NCBI GenBank assembly: GCA_040954595.2
Contig: CM082576.2
Location: 19,406,001-19,470,000 of the forward strand
Direction: 5' to 3'
DNA from: Balanoglossus misakiensis
Lineage: Eukaryota; Hemichordata
Length of the DNA stretch: 64,000 nucleotides
The translations under genes and the position numbers were made by a program. Under the pieces are notes generated by a model. That model ran no database searches, had not been told where the DNA came from, and saw nothing but the letters and a program-made list of their open reading frames with translations. Shown in pieces: positions 51,401 through 57,216 of this stretch (positions are counted from its first letter, which is position 1; every line of letters starts with the position of its first letter).

Positions 51401-54400
51401 CAGTTGCTGTCATGGACAGTCTAGGATACTGTCAGCTGCTTCGTTCATTCTAAGAATTATCTTATTTGAGGGATTTGTGGATGAATTGTAATGTTTATAA
51501 ACAAACGCATTGCGACGACCCCTTCACTTTAAAACAACTGACATTTATGAGTTTAAGTATTTGTCTGCATGCATTCTTATCATTGTGATCCTTGTTCTGA
51601 CAGACTGTCCCGAAATTGTGATTAGTGAGGGCGTGGTGACCAGTACAGAGATAGAAGGTATGATGTCTCTGTCTCATTCCAATGCTCGGACGGTTATCCA
51701 GTAGTTAAAGGGGATGTCCGGTCTAGCTGATATCTACATAATTTTGTAGCTTTGAGGTCACTCTTTCAGGAAAAAAAAAACATTTTCGCCGTGTATAAGT
51801 CGTACCAGCTATGCAAATATGCCTAGCCTGGTGTCTTGTATCCAAGATAATTAATGAAAAAAGTGCAGTGATGAGAGAGACTTAATTTGTCTCTTGAATC
51901 TATTGTTAGCAACAACTTGAATGACACTAATTTGTTGTTTATTTTTTAGGAATAACATGTGGTGGACCCCCTGAGTGCAGCAATGGAATTCTTACCAATG
52001 TTACCAGTACAGTGTATGGTGGCATTGCTTATTATCAATGCATTGAGGGCTATCAGTTTATAAATAATGTGTCTTCATTGGAATGCCAAGCAGATGGTGT
52101 CTGGGGTCCACTTGTGCCCCAATGCGAGCGTAAGTTGATATTTTTGAAAACAATTAAACTGCCATTGTAGTGCACACTTAGGAGACGGATTTTCAGAAAA
52201 ATGTTAGTCCTCTGAACCTTTCAGTGCTTTAAAGCCACTAGAGCTGCCACTTTTTGCATTTATTTTCAGATTTTATTTTCCGACGTAGATTGGTACATTG
52301 AAATAATTAAGCTTACTGATAGGGATACAAGAACATGTCATCAATGCCTGATTGTGGCTGTATGTTGCAATTTAAACGTGCAATGTATTAAACAGGTGCC
52401 GTACCCATTTTATTAAAATCAGCCTCCATACAAACAGTATGCAGCTAGCTATCGTGGTATGCATCACCATAGATTTGAAAGGTTTTACTGTGGAAAAGAA
52501 AAAAATTGTGAAATTTGGCAGCTCTAGAGGCTTTAAAGTGTGTGATGAGTCGTTTTGAAAACAAAGTATAACACAGGGTGTTCACTGCCATGTTTTCATA
52601 AAAATCACTGACTCAAGTTGAAATTCTCTCCATAGCGTTATGATGGGGCACTTTGTGCTGGTTGCTACATTCCACATGGGTGTCTAATTGGGACATTACA
52701 CACTGAATGTTAAACCAGACACTGGTAACTTGAAAATATGCAGGATTGTGAGGGTTACTGCTACATGTCCCTCTAAACCATTTTCCTAGTATTAACACAC
52801 TTGTAATGTTATCTGTTCATCTTATCCAAACAGCTCGCGAGTGTCCACCACCGAATGTAGACAACTACTTATCATATGAAATTGTTAATGGTGATTCATT
52901 GATTTTTGGAACAACCGTTGCCTACTCATGTCCATCTGGCTACAGTCTGACTGGCTACACTGTCTCTACATGTGGTGAAGATGGATCATGGATTGGAGAT
53001 CCAGGATACTGTCAACGTAAGTCATTTAAGGATGTACATTCAGTAAAATTGAAAATATGGTCATTTCTTTTAATTGTTAATTTTTGGATTATCCTATGTA
53101 TGTATAATGAAAATTTGTGATAAAATATAGGGGTCACCACGCTTGTTTTTGAAATACAGAGTCATGAATTTAGTCGATAATTGAAAAAAAGGAGTCAATG
53201 GTATCTGGACTTTTATAGTGGGAACTTGGGGTGAAAATGTTAAAGTTGTGACAGAATACAGATACCCAATATATATACCACAATCAAGTCTGCATCCACA
53301 TAGTGTTTTATTTTTTTTACTTGCAGGATTGAACTGCAGTGATATACTCATAACAGACCCACATCTACAAGCTGTCCCTGATAGTGGACCATATTATATG
53401 GGCAGTAACATCACATTCTATTGTAATGCTGGCTATGAATTAAATGGTGCTGATTACCTGACTTGTCAATCCGATTTACAGTGGAATAGTGCAATACCAT
53501 CATGCATTGGTAAGTTCACATCAAGATTGGTCTTCATGTGGTTGTCTGCTTATGAGGTACCGTAATCGATCACTCCAGTAATTTGACTATTTATCATAAA
53601 TGTCACCTAAACTACATGCTGATAGGACATACAGTTCATGCCATGCAAATCTATGGCTGTCAGAAATTTCATGATTTTCGTAATTTTATTTTTCATTGAT
53701 TACTGTAAAACAGGAAATTTTCGCGACAAAGAAATTTTTTGCGATATCAAAAGCAGAAACTGTTATGAGACGATTAATTTTCATGTTCTCGTATTTCACT
53801 ACATTGTTATCACTGAAAATAGTTTTTTACACAAAAATGTCTTTTTTTGGGGCTCTTGCATAGTTCGCGAAAATTTGTTTGTGAAAATTTCCTGTTGGTC
53901 TGGTGGTTCCCAGCTAAACTTGTTGGTCTGAATTTACCAGCGGACCTGTGGGATTTTGATCATATCTTGATGAATAACATTTCAGATATCAATGAATGTA
54001 GTACATTGGTGGCACGGTGTGGAATCAATCAAGTCTGTGTAAATAGAGATGGTGACTATCAGTGTGCATGTTTGGTGGGATTTGAACCAGATGTGAATGG
54101 AACAGCATGCAAAGGTGAGACATAAACAAGTCACTTGCAACATAACTTCAAGTCACTATTTTCACATTTAACACATTCCGAACTTATTTCAGAATTCCGG
54201 ATAAATTTTTGGAATGACCTTTTAATCTCAGGTGTCTTTTTCTCATAGGATTACATTGATAATTGCTAGAAAACAAACTTCTACTATTGTCATTTTCACG
54301 AAATTTTACACATAGCTCAGTCTAGTAAATATAAATTCATTGGTCAAATAAAATTGTGTGATTACAATGCTCTATTTTGAGATAAATTTCTTTAAGGTTT

Positions 54401-54821
54401 TTGTCCATAGACAAACCATTGGTGAACCATGCTGAGTCAGCAGGTTTCTTCTATTATCAACTAAATTAATGGCCTTGTATTTCAAAAGCAAGCAAGGTGA
54501 CGCCTTTATTTTATCACAGATTCATCTTGTACGTACACAAGATAATCCCAAAATTCACGATTAAAAGAAATGACAATACTTTCAATTTTACTGAACGTAC
54601 ATTGTTTTAATCCAATCCATGTTCCTTCTTTGTAGATATAAATGAATGTGCTTCACATTCTTGTGATCAACTTTGTAAAAACACTGCAGGTGGTTTTCAA
54701 TGTTCCTGTGAAGAAGGCTATCTCTTATATGCAAATAACGGCACAGGTGGATTCTATCTGCCACCTGGAGAAACTGGTCTCTCAATGTATGATGTCTACA
54801 CTTTTAACCAATCATGTGTTC
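36397..54821 (+). CDS. Multi-exon mosaic extracellular protein: C-type lectin, CUB, Sushi and EGF modules (partial)
   Basis: Likely a secreted or cell-surface adhesion or recognition protein. Exons I can support are 36397-36454, 37153-37234, 42808-42926 and 43370-43585 (lectin); 46234-46369 and 47686-47887 (first CUB); 48181-48359 (orphan CUB half); 49846-50030 and 50684-50867 (complete CUB); 51604-51704 (broken Sushi); 51950-52129, 52834-53016 and 53327-53509 (Sushi); 53986-54114 and 54636-54821 (EGF). Whole modules are bounded by phase-1 introns, as is usual for shuffled extracellular modules. No start codon, signal peptide, membrane segment or stop is visible, so both ends are missing. Three module exons are damaged, but skipping them keeps the frame. 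I do not recognise a named orthologue. It is either a gene with dead exons or an early pseudogene; transcript data would decide. Confidence 0.85.
36791..37089. mobile_element. Foldback MITE, TTAAAGGGACA family, copy 2 (complete)
   Basis: TTAA is present at 36791-36794 and at 37086-37089, and the termini read TTAAAGGGACA and TGTCCCTTTAA. The arms repeat GATACAAGAC, GAACGTTCAACCA and GTGTGTGGTTGAACGTTC, as in copy 1 at 35702. It sits in the intron between the first two lectin exons. Confidence 0.88.
37153..37234 (+). CDS. Exon: first part of the C-type lectin domain
   Basis: TTGCAG precedes and GTAAGT follows. The frame gives YQLRGASCYK and then NAENTCQS, ending in phase 2. The SCYK near the start and the later Cys fit the first Cys pair region of a C-type lectin fold. 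The split codon completes as Ser with the A of the next exon, giving CQSFYGGHL. Confidence 0.82.
37867..38100. repeat. Simple-sequence patch
   Basis: Short-period runs follow one another: CAGACAGA-type repeats, then CGCTCGCTCGCTCGCT, CTCTCTCTCTCAGAGAGAGA, and AGTCAGTCAG-type repeats. No other function is evident. Confidence 0.85.
40625..40763 (-). mobile_element. TTAA-ended MITE, TTAAAGGTATA family, truncated copy
   Basis: On the minus strand it begins TTAAAGGTATACGGTCACC and continues GGAAAATTAGCTATAG, GCCAATCACAGATTTT and CCATATGTTCT to GCCATATATGG. It matches 54847-55039 closely until about 40625, where the match stops; the second terminal repeat is missing. Confidence 0.75.
41338..41396. 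repeat. Short hairpin
   Basis: TTGGCCTTCGGC near 41341 is mirrored by GCCGAAGGCCAA near 41381, with a loop of about 28 bp. No associated gene is seen. Confidence 0.6.
41746..42080. mobile_element. GC-rich foldback element
   Basis: The left arm has TGCTGCAGTTTGAAGCCCC, TCCATCTCCCCTG and CGAGTTTTGGTTTTGC. The right arm is its near reverse complement, with GGGGAGATGGAGGGGCTGC and CTGCAGCAACCCCC. The arms are about 70 bp and the interior about 200 bp. Open frames on both strands follow from the palindrome and are not taken as genes. The ends are not TTAA, so it is a different family from the others. Confidence 0.75.
42808..42926 (+). CDS. Exon: middle of the C-type lectin domain
   Basis: TTTCAG precedes and GTGAGT follows. 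It begins in phase 2 and ends in phase 1. The product has FYGGHLTVIEG, the standard GGHL block, and ends NHGWI, which with the next exon gives WIGF, the conserved lectin WIG core. Asn-Glu-Thr near the end is a possible N-glycosylation site. Confidence 0.88.
42987..43034 (-). repeat. 48-bp inverted copy of the first CUB donor region
   Basis: The reverse complement of this intron segment matches 46359-46406 with one visible mismatch, including ACTTGTAAACTGTC and AATTCCAAAACCAG. The partner begins inside the last codons of the first CUB exon. Confidence 0.8.
43370..43585 (+). CDS. Exon: end of the C-type lectin domain
   Basis: TTATAG precedes and GTAAGT follows; both ends are phase 1. The product of 72 codons contains GFSGPNRDGS, then WADTEPDASTGQCV, and ends CDDVSLSMCEV, the usual closing Cys pattern of the fold. 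EPD sits where many sugar-binding lectins have EPN. The WND tripeptide that normally completes the calcium site is absent, with PLYHARCDD at that place. Classical calcium-dependent sugar binding is therefore doubtful (inference from family knowledge). It is followed by AACAEG, which joins to TCGG of the first CUB. Confidence 0.9.
43680..43980 (+). repeat. Polypurine G/A-rich intronic repeat
   Basis: About 300 bp of almost pure purine on the plus strand, built from GGGAGGGAGAGGGG, GAGAGAGCTAGAGAGG and related units. Many GGG runs lie close together, so G-quadruplex or triplex formation is possible. It lies about 95 bp after a lectin exon and in the sense strand of the gene. Confidence 0.88.
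44184..44288. repeat. Hairpin with AGAGAACCACC ends
   Basis: AGAGAACCACCGACCCC and GAGGTGGTTCTTGGTTTC on the left are mirrored by GAAACAAAGAACCACTGAGG and GGTGGTTCTCT on the right. It is a compact palindromic element in the intron. The following 44289-45727 shows no recognised gene; two TTCTAGAA palindromes lie at 45520-45548. Confidence 0.7.
45728..45922. mobile_element. Foldback MITE, TACTGTAAAAC family
   Basis: It starts TACTGTAAACAGGAAATTTTC and ends AATTTCCTGTTTTACAGTA, with GCGAGAGCC and GTTGCCACTTTTGATATC inside. It is the same family as copies at 50196, 50448, 50875 and 53701. Related sequences with TTTTCGCG cores are common in invertebrate genomes. Confidence 0.85.
46234..46369 (+). 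CDS. Exon: first half of CUB module 1, with a faulty 3' boundary
   Basis: ATTCAG precedes. From the phase-1 start the product reads TCGGLETGESGTFHSTGYP and later CIWTIQGPATSRI, matching the CUB opening (CGG, G-x-F, GYP, C-x-W-x-I). The partner half at 47686 needs a phase-0 donor. The only GTs nearby, at 46360 and 46370, give phases 1 and 2, and a stop follows at 46371. From 46359 the sequence is also found inverted at 42987-43034. The end coordinate is therefore nominal. Either the donor has been lost or there is a small sequence error. Confidence 0.7.
46407..47132. other. Intron sequence without recognised gene
   Basis: It includes A-runs near 46498 and 46546, and an 83-codon open frame at 46745-46996 with no domain I recognise, preceded by a CCAAT-like ATTGGCTGA and a CACGTG at about 46715. 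It is more likely part of a dispersed repeat than an exon, since no splice sites in a matching phase bound it. Confidence 0.4.
47133..47326. repeat. Long hairpin, arms about 85 bp
   Basis: Left-arm blocks TAACACAT, GCAACATCACGATTTGAAGC, GGTGATCTCTGACCA and AATATTGATGAT are mirrored in order by ATCATCAATATT, GGTCAGAGATCACC, GCTTCAAATCGTGATATTGC and ATGTGTTA. The loop is only some 20 bp, so the transcript would form a strong stem. Confidence 0.85.
47686..47887 (+). CDS. Exon: second half of CUB module 1
   Basis: TTTTCAG precedes and GTAATA follows; phase 0 to phase 1. The product has FLHFDTELYYDTVV, YSGPDQP, SSGNAMLVKFLSD and ends GFEASWQAG, the standard second half of a CUB fold. The usual third and fourth Cys (as in CYYD and FCG) are replaced by LYYD and YSG, so the second disulfide is absent. 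The phase-0 start agrees with the split used in the complete CUB at 50030/50684. Confidence 0.88.
47906..47960. mobile_element. TACTGTAAAAC-family fragment
   Basis: TAATGTAAAACTGGAAATTTTC followed by CGATAAATTTTCGCGAACTA matches the left arm of the family. No right arm is found, so this is a fragment lying just after the CUB exon donor. Confidence 0.6.
48181..48359 (+). pseudogene. Orphan CUB first-half exon with a nonsense codon
   Basis: CTTTCAG precedes and GTGAGT follows, so both splice sites look usable. The frame gives SLCGGNSIAQSYKQN and then NNEDCN-stop-QLASFTTEF. The stop at about 48286-48288 is TGA in the position of the Trp of the conserved CUB C-x-W. The exon runs from phase 1 to phase 0 (179 bp), but the next recognisable exon (49846) needs phase 1, and no second-half CUB exon is visible in 48360-49845. 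The module has thus lost its partner as well as its Trp codon. Skipping this exon joins 47887 to 49846 in frame. Confidence 0.82.
48360..49089. other. Intron without a recognised exon
   Basis: I searched this for the missing second half of the orphan CUB (a YYD-like start, a P-x-x-I-x-SSGN block, a GF-x-A end) and found none. A G-run lies at about 48540-48556. The rest is ordinary A/T-rich intron. Confidence 0.6.
49090..49640. repeat. Dispersed element with a 145-bp tandem repeat, about three copies
   Basis: It opens with the hairpin AGCTTGGCTG...CAGCCAAGCT at about 49093-49123 and a run of GTCCGTCGTCCG-type motifs. Three units follow, each with AATGTGTGTTATGGTGCCCC, at about 49246, 49391 and 49536 (spacing 145 bp). 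Each has TATGCAAATTAG and CTTCTTCTCCCTAACTACAT blocks. No coding content is seen. Confidence 0.82.
49846..50030 (+). CDS. Exon: first half of the complete CUB module
   Basis: TTAAAG precedes and GTGAGT follows; phase 1 to phase 0. The product begins CQGIEILRSFGTIQSPGYD and continues CSWLIKEPTGRPLTLIF to DVDYII. CQG, SPGY, C-x-W-x-I and the hydrophobic strand are the CUB first-half pattern. The Trp missing from the orphan exon at 48181 is present here. Confidence 0.9.
50196..50405. mobile_element. Foldback MITE, TACTGTAAAAC family
   Basis: Starts TACTGTAAAACGGGATAC and ends CCCATTTTACAGTA, with ATGAAATTTTCGCG and GCGAAAATTT inside the arms. It lies in the intron that splits the complete CUB. 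Confidence 0.85.
50448..50646. mobile_element. Foldback MITE, TACTGTAAAAC family, diverged copy
   Basis: Begins TACTATAAAATTTTCGTG and ends TTCCCGTTTTACGGTA. The interior GTGAGAGCC and GTAGCCACCTTTGATATCGC match the copy at 45728. It ends about 38 bp before the CUB second-half exon. Confidence 0.8.
50684..50867 (+). CDS. Exon: second half of the complete CUB module
   Basis: CTGAAG precedes and GTACAC follows; phase 0 to phase 1. The product begins VYNGTESDDDVIIGPWSG and ends GFRASFSPG. Y-N-G-x-x-S and the closing GF-x-A fit the CUB second half; the SSGN turn is replaced by a PPPDC stretch, an unusual variant. A foldback MITE starts only 7 bp after the exon. Confidence 0.88.
50875..51085. mobile_element. 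Foldback MITE, TACTGTAAAAC family
   Basis: Starts TACTGTAAAACACTTTATTT and ends AAATAAAGTGTTTTACAGTA, a good terminal inverted repeat. The interior GGCTCTCGCG and TTTCGCGAAAAT blocks match the other copies. Confidence 0.88.
51302..51532. mobile_element. Foldback element with arms of about 70 bp
   Basis: GTGATGGGGTCGTCGCACTG, TTTATAAACATTGCAATTCA and TCCACAAATCCCTGA on the left are mirrored by GGGATTTGTGGATGAATTG, ATGTTTATAAACAAACGCA and GCGACGACCCCTTCAC on the right. The right end has TTAA and the left end ATAA, so it may be another eroded TTAA family. Confidence 0.82.
51604..51704 (+). pseudogene. Broken Sushi exon, frameshifted and cut off by a TTAA element
   Basis: GACAG precedes. The first part reads DCPEIVISEGVVTSTEIEG from phase 1, a Sushi opening. 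Sushi similarity then continues one frame over as YDVSVSFQCSDGYPVV, so one base has been lost near 51657. The homology stops at 51704, exactly where TTAAAGGGGATGTCCGG begins; the second half with the closing Cys and Trp is absent. As an alternative, GTATGA at 51658 could act as a donor and give an 18-codon in-frame insert. Skipping the exon also keeps the frame, since Sushi modules here are phase 1 at both ends. Confidence 0.78.
51705..51850 (+). mobile_element. TTAAAGGGGAAGTCC-family MITE, partial, inside the Sushi remnant
   Basis: It starts TTAAAGGGGATGTCCGGT and continues AGCTGATATCTACATAATTT, GTAGCTTTGAGGTCACTC and TTTCAGG, matching the left arm of 57217-57833. Later ATGCAAATATGCCTAGC also resembles that family's interior. 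No right terminal repeat is found, so the right edge is approximate. Confidence 0.8.
51950..52129 (+). CDS. Exon: Sushi (CCP) module
   Basis: TTTTAG precedes and GTAAGT follows; 180 bp, phase 1 both ends. The product has TCGGPPECSNGI, YYQCIEGYQF, LECQADGVWG and ends PQCE. The first Cys, the C-x-x-GY block, the C before GxW and the closing P-x-C follow the Sushi pattern. Such modules act in protein-protein recognition; no specific partner can be named. Confidence 0.93.
52229..52536. mobile_element. TTAA-ended foldback element, AGCCACTAGAG family
   Basis: The left end reads TTAAAGCCACTAGAGCTGCC and the right end GGCAGCTCTAGAGGCTTTAA. The terminal inverted repeat is about 25-30 bp and the interior about 250 bp. 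It sits in the intron between two Sushi exons. Confidence 0.78.
52834..53016 (+). CDS. Exon: Sushi (CCP) module
   Basis: AACAG precedes and GTAAGT follows; 183 bp, phase 1 both ends. The product has ECPPPNVDNYLSY, VAYSCPSGYSLTGY, STCGEDGSWIG and ends GYCQ. All four framework Cys and the Trp are present. Boundaries and phase match the modules on either side. Confidence 0.93.
53031..53215 (+). repeat. Dispersed repeat of about 300 bp, copy 2 (partial)
   Basis: GATGTACATTCAGTAAAATTG leads into GTCATTTCTTTTAATTG and GAATTTAGTCGATAATTGAA, as in copy 1 at 36004 and copy 3 at 54270. It starts 15 bp after a Sushi exon donor. Confidence 0.72.
53327..53509 (+). CDS. Exon: Sushi (CCP) module
   Basis: TTGCAG precedes and GTAAGT follows; 183 bp, phase 1 both ends. 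The product has LNCSDILITD, NITFYCNAGYELNG, TCQSDLQWNS and ends PSCIG. All four framework Cys and the Trp are present. NIT is a possible N-glycosylation site. It is followed directly by EGF exons. Confidence 0.93.
53701..53897. mobile_element. Foldback MITE, TACTGTAAAAC family, right end eroded
   Basis: Starts TACTGTAAAACAGGAAATTTTC with GCGACAAAGAAATTTT and ends at AAAATTTCCTGTTGG, so the final TTTACAGTA has been lost. It is another member of the family at 45728. Confidence 0.78.
53986..54114 (+). CDS. Exon: calcium-binding EGF module
   Basis: TTTCAG precedes and GTGAGA follows; 129 bp, phase 1 both ends. The product begins DINECSTLVARCG and ends GTACKG, with six Cys in EGF order. DINE at the start is the calcium-site signature; VNRDGDYQCAC has the Asp/Tyr pattern near the hydroxylation site seen in EGF_CA modules. 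Confidence 0.93.
54270..54603 (-). repeat. Dispersed repeat of about 300 bp, copy 3 (inverted)
   Basis: On the minus strand it reads TACGTTCAGTAAAATTG, GTCATTTCTTTTAATCGTG, TTAATTTAGTTGATAATAGA, CCAATGGTTTGTCTATGGAC and TTTATCTCAAAATAGAGC, in the same order as copy 1. It ends about 32 bp before the next EGF exon. Confidence 0.78.
54636..54821 (+). CDS. Exon: EGF module with a long tail; last visible exon
   Basis: TTGTAG precedes and GTAAGT follows; 186 bp, phase 1 both ends. The product begins DINECASHSCDQLCKN, with GGFQCSCEEGYLL next, and ends YTFNQSCVR. The last two Cys are separated by about 38 residues, much longer than the 12-14 residues typical of EGF modules, so a loop of roughly 24-26 residues is inserted before the final Cys. 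The donor in phase 1 implies at least one further exon, which must lie beyond the minisatellite or beyond the window. Confidence 0.88.
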
Positions 54822-54846
54822 GTAAGTATCATGTTAAACTATAGAG

Positions 54847-55039
54847 TTAAAGGTATATGATCACCCATGGAAAATTAGCTATATATAGTTACCATGGAAA
54901 ATTGAAATCTAGCCAATCACAGATTTTCATTTGGTGGCACACGTGGAAAACAGGCGCCACCATATGTTCTTTAGAATGCTCAAATACGCCATTCAGCCAT
55001 ATATGGGAATGTGTATTGAAGGTGACTGTATACTTTTAA
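54847..55039. mobile_element. TTAA-ended MITE, TTAAAGGTATA family, complete
   Basis: TTAA lies at 54847-54850 and 55036-55039. The termini read TTAAAGGTATATGATCACC and GGTGACTGTATACTTTTAA. The interior has GCCAATCACAGATTTTC and CCATATGTTCT. It is homologous to the minus-strand fragment at 40625-40763. Confidence 0.85.
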
Positions 55040-55332
55040 CCAAGATTTGTCATATTATTGACCTTTATACCGCAATGAATTTGCAGCAACAAAAAGTGGA
55101 CAAAAAGCTGAATTTCATAATTGGATTTCATAATTTTGCCGTAATTCAATAATGAAATGTGGAGAAAGTCAGCAGACCAACTTTGCACTGTTATTATTTA
55201 TTTTGGATTTGTTTCCCTCCTGCTAACAAAAGTGTCCTCTCACCTCATGGCATGAAGATGCATTGAATTCTGAGAAAAAGGGGATTAATACTTGAGTGTA
55301 TTTACAAAGACAAACAAGCTCACTGGTAGCAT

Positions 55333-55447
55333 TTAAAGGGGAAGTCCGGTTCAGCTACATAATTGGGTAGCTTTGAGGTCATTCTTTCAGAAAAAAACAT
55401 TGTGTAGAAATTATGCATAAATCAGCTGGACAGGACTTCCCTTTTAA
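55333..55447. mobile_element. TTAAAGGGGAAGTCC-family MITE, short complete copy
   Basis: 115 bp, with ends TTAAAGGGGAAGTCCGGT and GGACTTCCCTTTTAA and the GTAGCTTTGAGGTCATTC block that also occurs at 51705 and 57217. Interior deletion relative to the 617-bp copy. The flanking 55040-55332 and 55448-55649 show no gene. Confidence 0.85.
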
Positions 55448-55649
55448 TATTTCCAAGCAAGGCAATTGGTTTACTGCAACAATTACTTTGAAAACACAGT
55501 GTAAAACAACAATCATGATATGAATGTTACTTTAATAGATAGTCATACTTATATAAGCATGACTGTCTATGTTGGTCTGTAAGTTGTATTTGAAAGAAAA
55601 GTTTCATGTACGAATAGTACAAAGATTAACATTTAGTCCACAAAACCTA

Positions 55650-57216
55650 CCATTAACATTAACCAGAGCACACAGTAACCAGGCCAGAGTGGCCAGTATC
55701 GTGCCCATTAATTTTGAGTGTTTGATGGGGGTCAACCTTTGCGTGAACATTAACCAGAGCACACAGTAACCAGGCCGTAGTGGACAGTGTTCTGCCCATT
55801 AATTTTGAGTGTTTGGTGGGGTCAACCTTTGCGTCAACATTAACCAGAGCACACAGTAACCAGGCCATAGTGGACAGTGTTCTGCCCATTAATTTTGAGT
55901 GTTTGGTGGGGTCAACCTTTGCGTCAACATTAACCAGAGCACACAGTAACCAGGCCATAGTGGACAGTGTGCTGCCCATTAATTTTGAGTGTTTGGTGGG
56001 GTCAACCTTTGCGTCAACATTAACCAGAGCACGCAGTAACCAGGCCGTAGTGGACAGTGTTCTGCCCATTAATTTTGAGTGTTTGGTGGGGTCAACCTTT
56101 GCGTCAACATTAACCAGAGCACGCAGTAACCAGGCCGTAGTGGACAGTGTTCTGCCCATTAATTTTGAGTGTTTGGTGGGGTCAACCTTTGCGTCAACAT
56201 TAACTAGGCCAGAGTGGCCAGTATCGTGCCCATTAATTTTTAGTGTTTGGTGGGGTCAACCTTTGCGTCAACATTAACTAGGCCAGAGTGGCCAGTATCG
56301 TGCCCATCAATTTTGAGTGTTTGGTGGGGTCAACCTTTGCGTCAACATTAACTAGGCCAGAGTGGCCAGTATCGTGCCCATTAATTTTGAGTGTTTGGTG
56401 GGGTCAACCTTTGCGTCAACATTAACTAGGCCAGAGTGGCCAGTATCGTGCCCATTAATTTTGAGTGTTTGGTGGGGGTCAACCTTTGCGTCAACATTAA
56501 CCAGAGCACACAGTAACCAGGCCGTAGTGGACAGTGTTCTGCCCATTAATTTTGAGTGTTTGGTGGGGTCAACCTTTGCGTCAACATTAACCAGAGCACA
56601 CAGTAACCAGGCCATAGTGGACAGTGTGCTGCCCATTAATTTTGAGTGTTTGGTGGGGTCAACCTTTGCGTCAACATTAACCAGAGCACACAGTAACCAG
56701 GCCATAGTGGACAGTGTGCTGCCCATTAATTTTGAGTGTTTGGTGGGGTCAACCTTTGCGTCAACATTAACCAGAGCACACAGTAACCAGGCCATAGTGG
56801 ACAGTGTTCTGCCCATTAATTTTGAGTGTTTGGTGGGGTCAACCTTTGCGTCAACATTAACCAGAGCACACAGTAACCAGGCCGTAGTGGACAGTGTTCT
56901 GCCCATTAATTTTGAGTGTTTGGTGGGGTCAACCTTTGCGTCAACATTAACCAGAGCACACAGTAACCAGGCCGTAGTGGACAGTGTTCTGCCCATTAAT
57001 TTTGAGTGTTTGGTGGGGTCAACCTTTGCGTCAACATTAACCAGAGCACACAGTAACCAGGCCATAGTGGACAGTGTTCTGCCCATTAATTTTGAGTGTT
57101 TGGTGGGGTCAACCTTTGCGTCAACATTAACCAGAGCACACAGTAACCAGGCCGTAGTGGACAGTGTTCTGCCCATTAATTTTGAGTGTTTGGTGGGGTC
57201 AACCTTTGCGTCAACA
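55650..57216. repeat. 90-bp minisatellite, left block
   Basis: Head-to-tail 90-bp units marked by ACCAGAGCACACAGTAACCA, GTGGACAGTGT, GCCCATTAATTTTGAGTG and TCAACCTTTGCGTCAACATT. A short 74-bp variant replaces the first part with ACTAGGCCAGAGTGGCCAG. The open frames on both strands exist because 90 is a multiple of three and the unit lacks stops in two frames; no coding claim is made. It begins about 830 bp after the last EGF exon. Confidence 0.95.
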
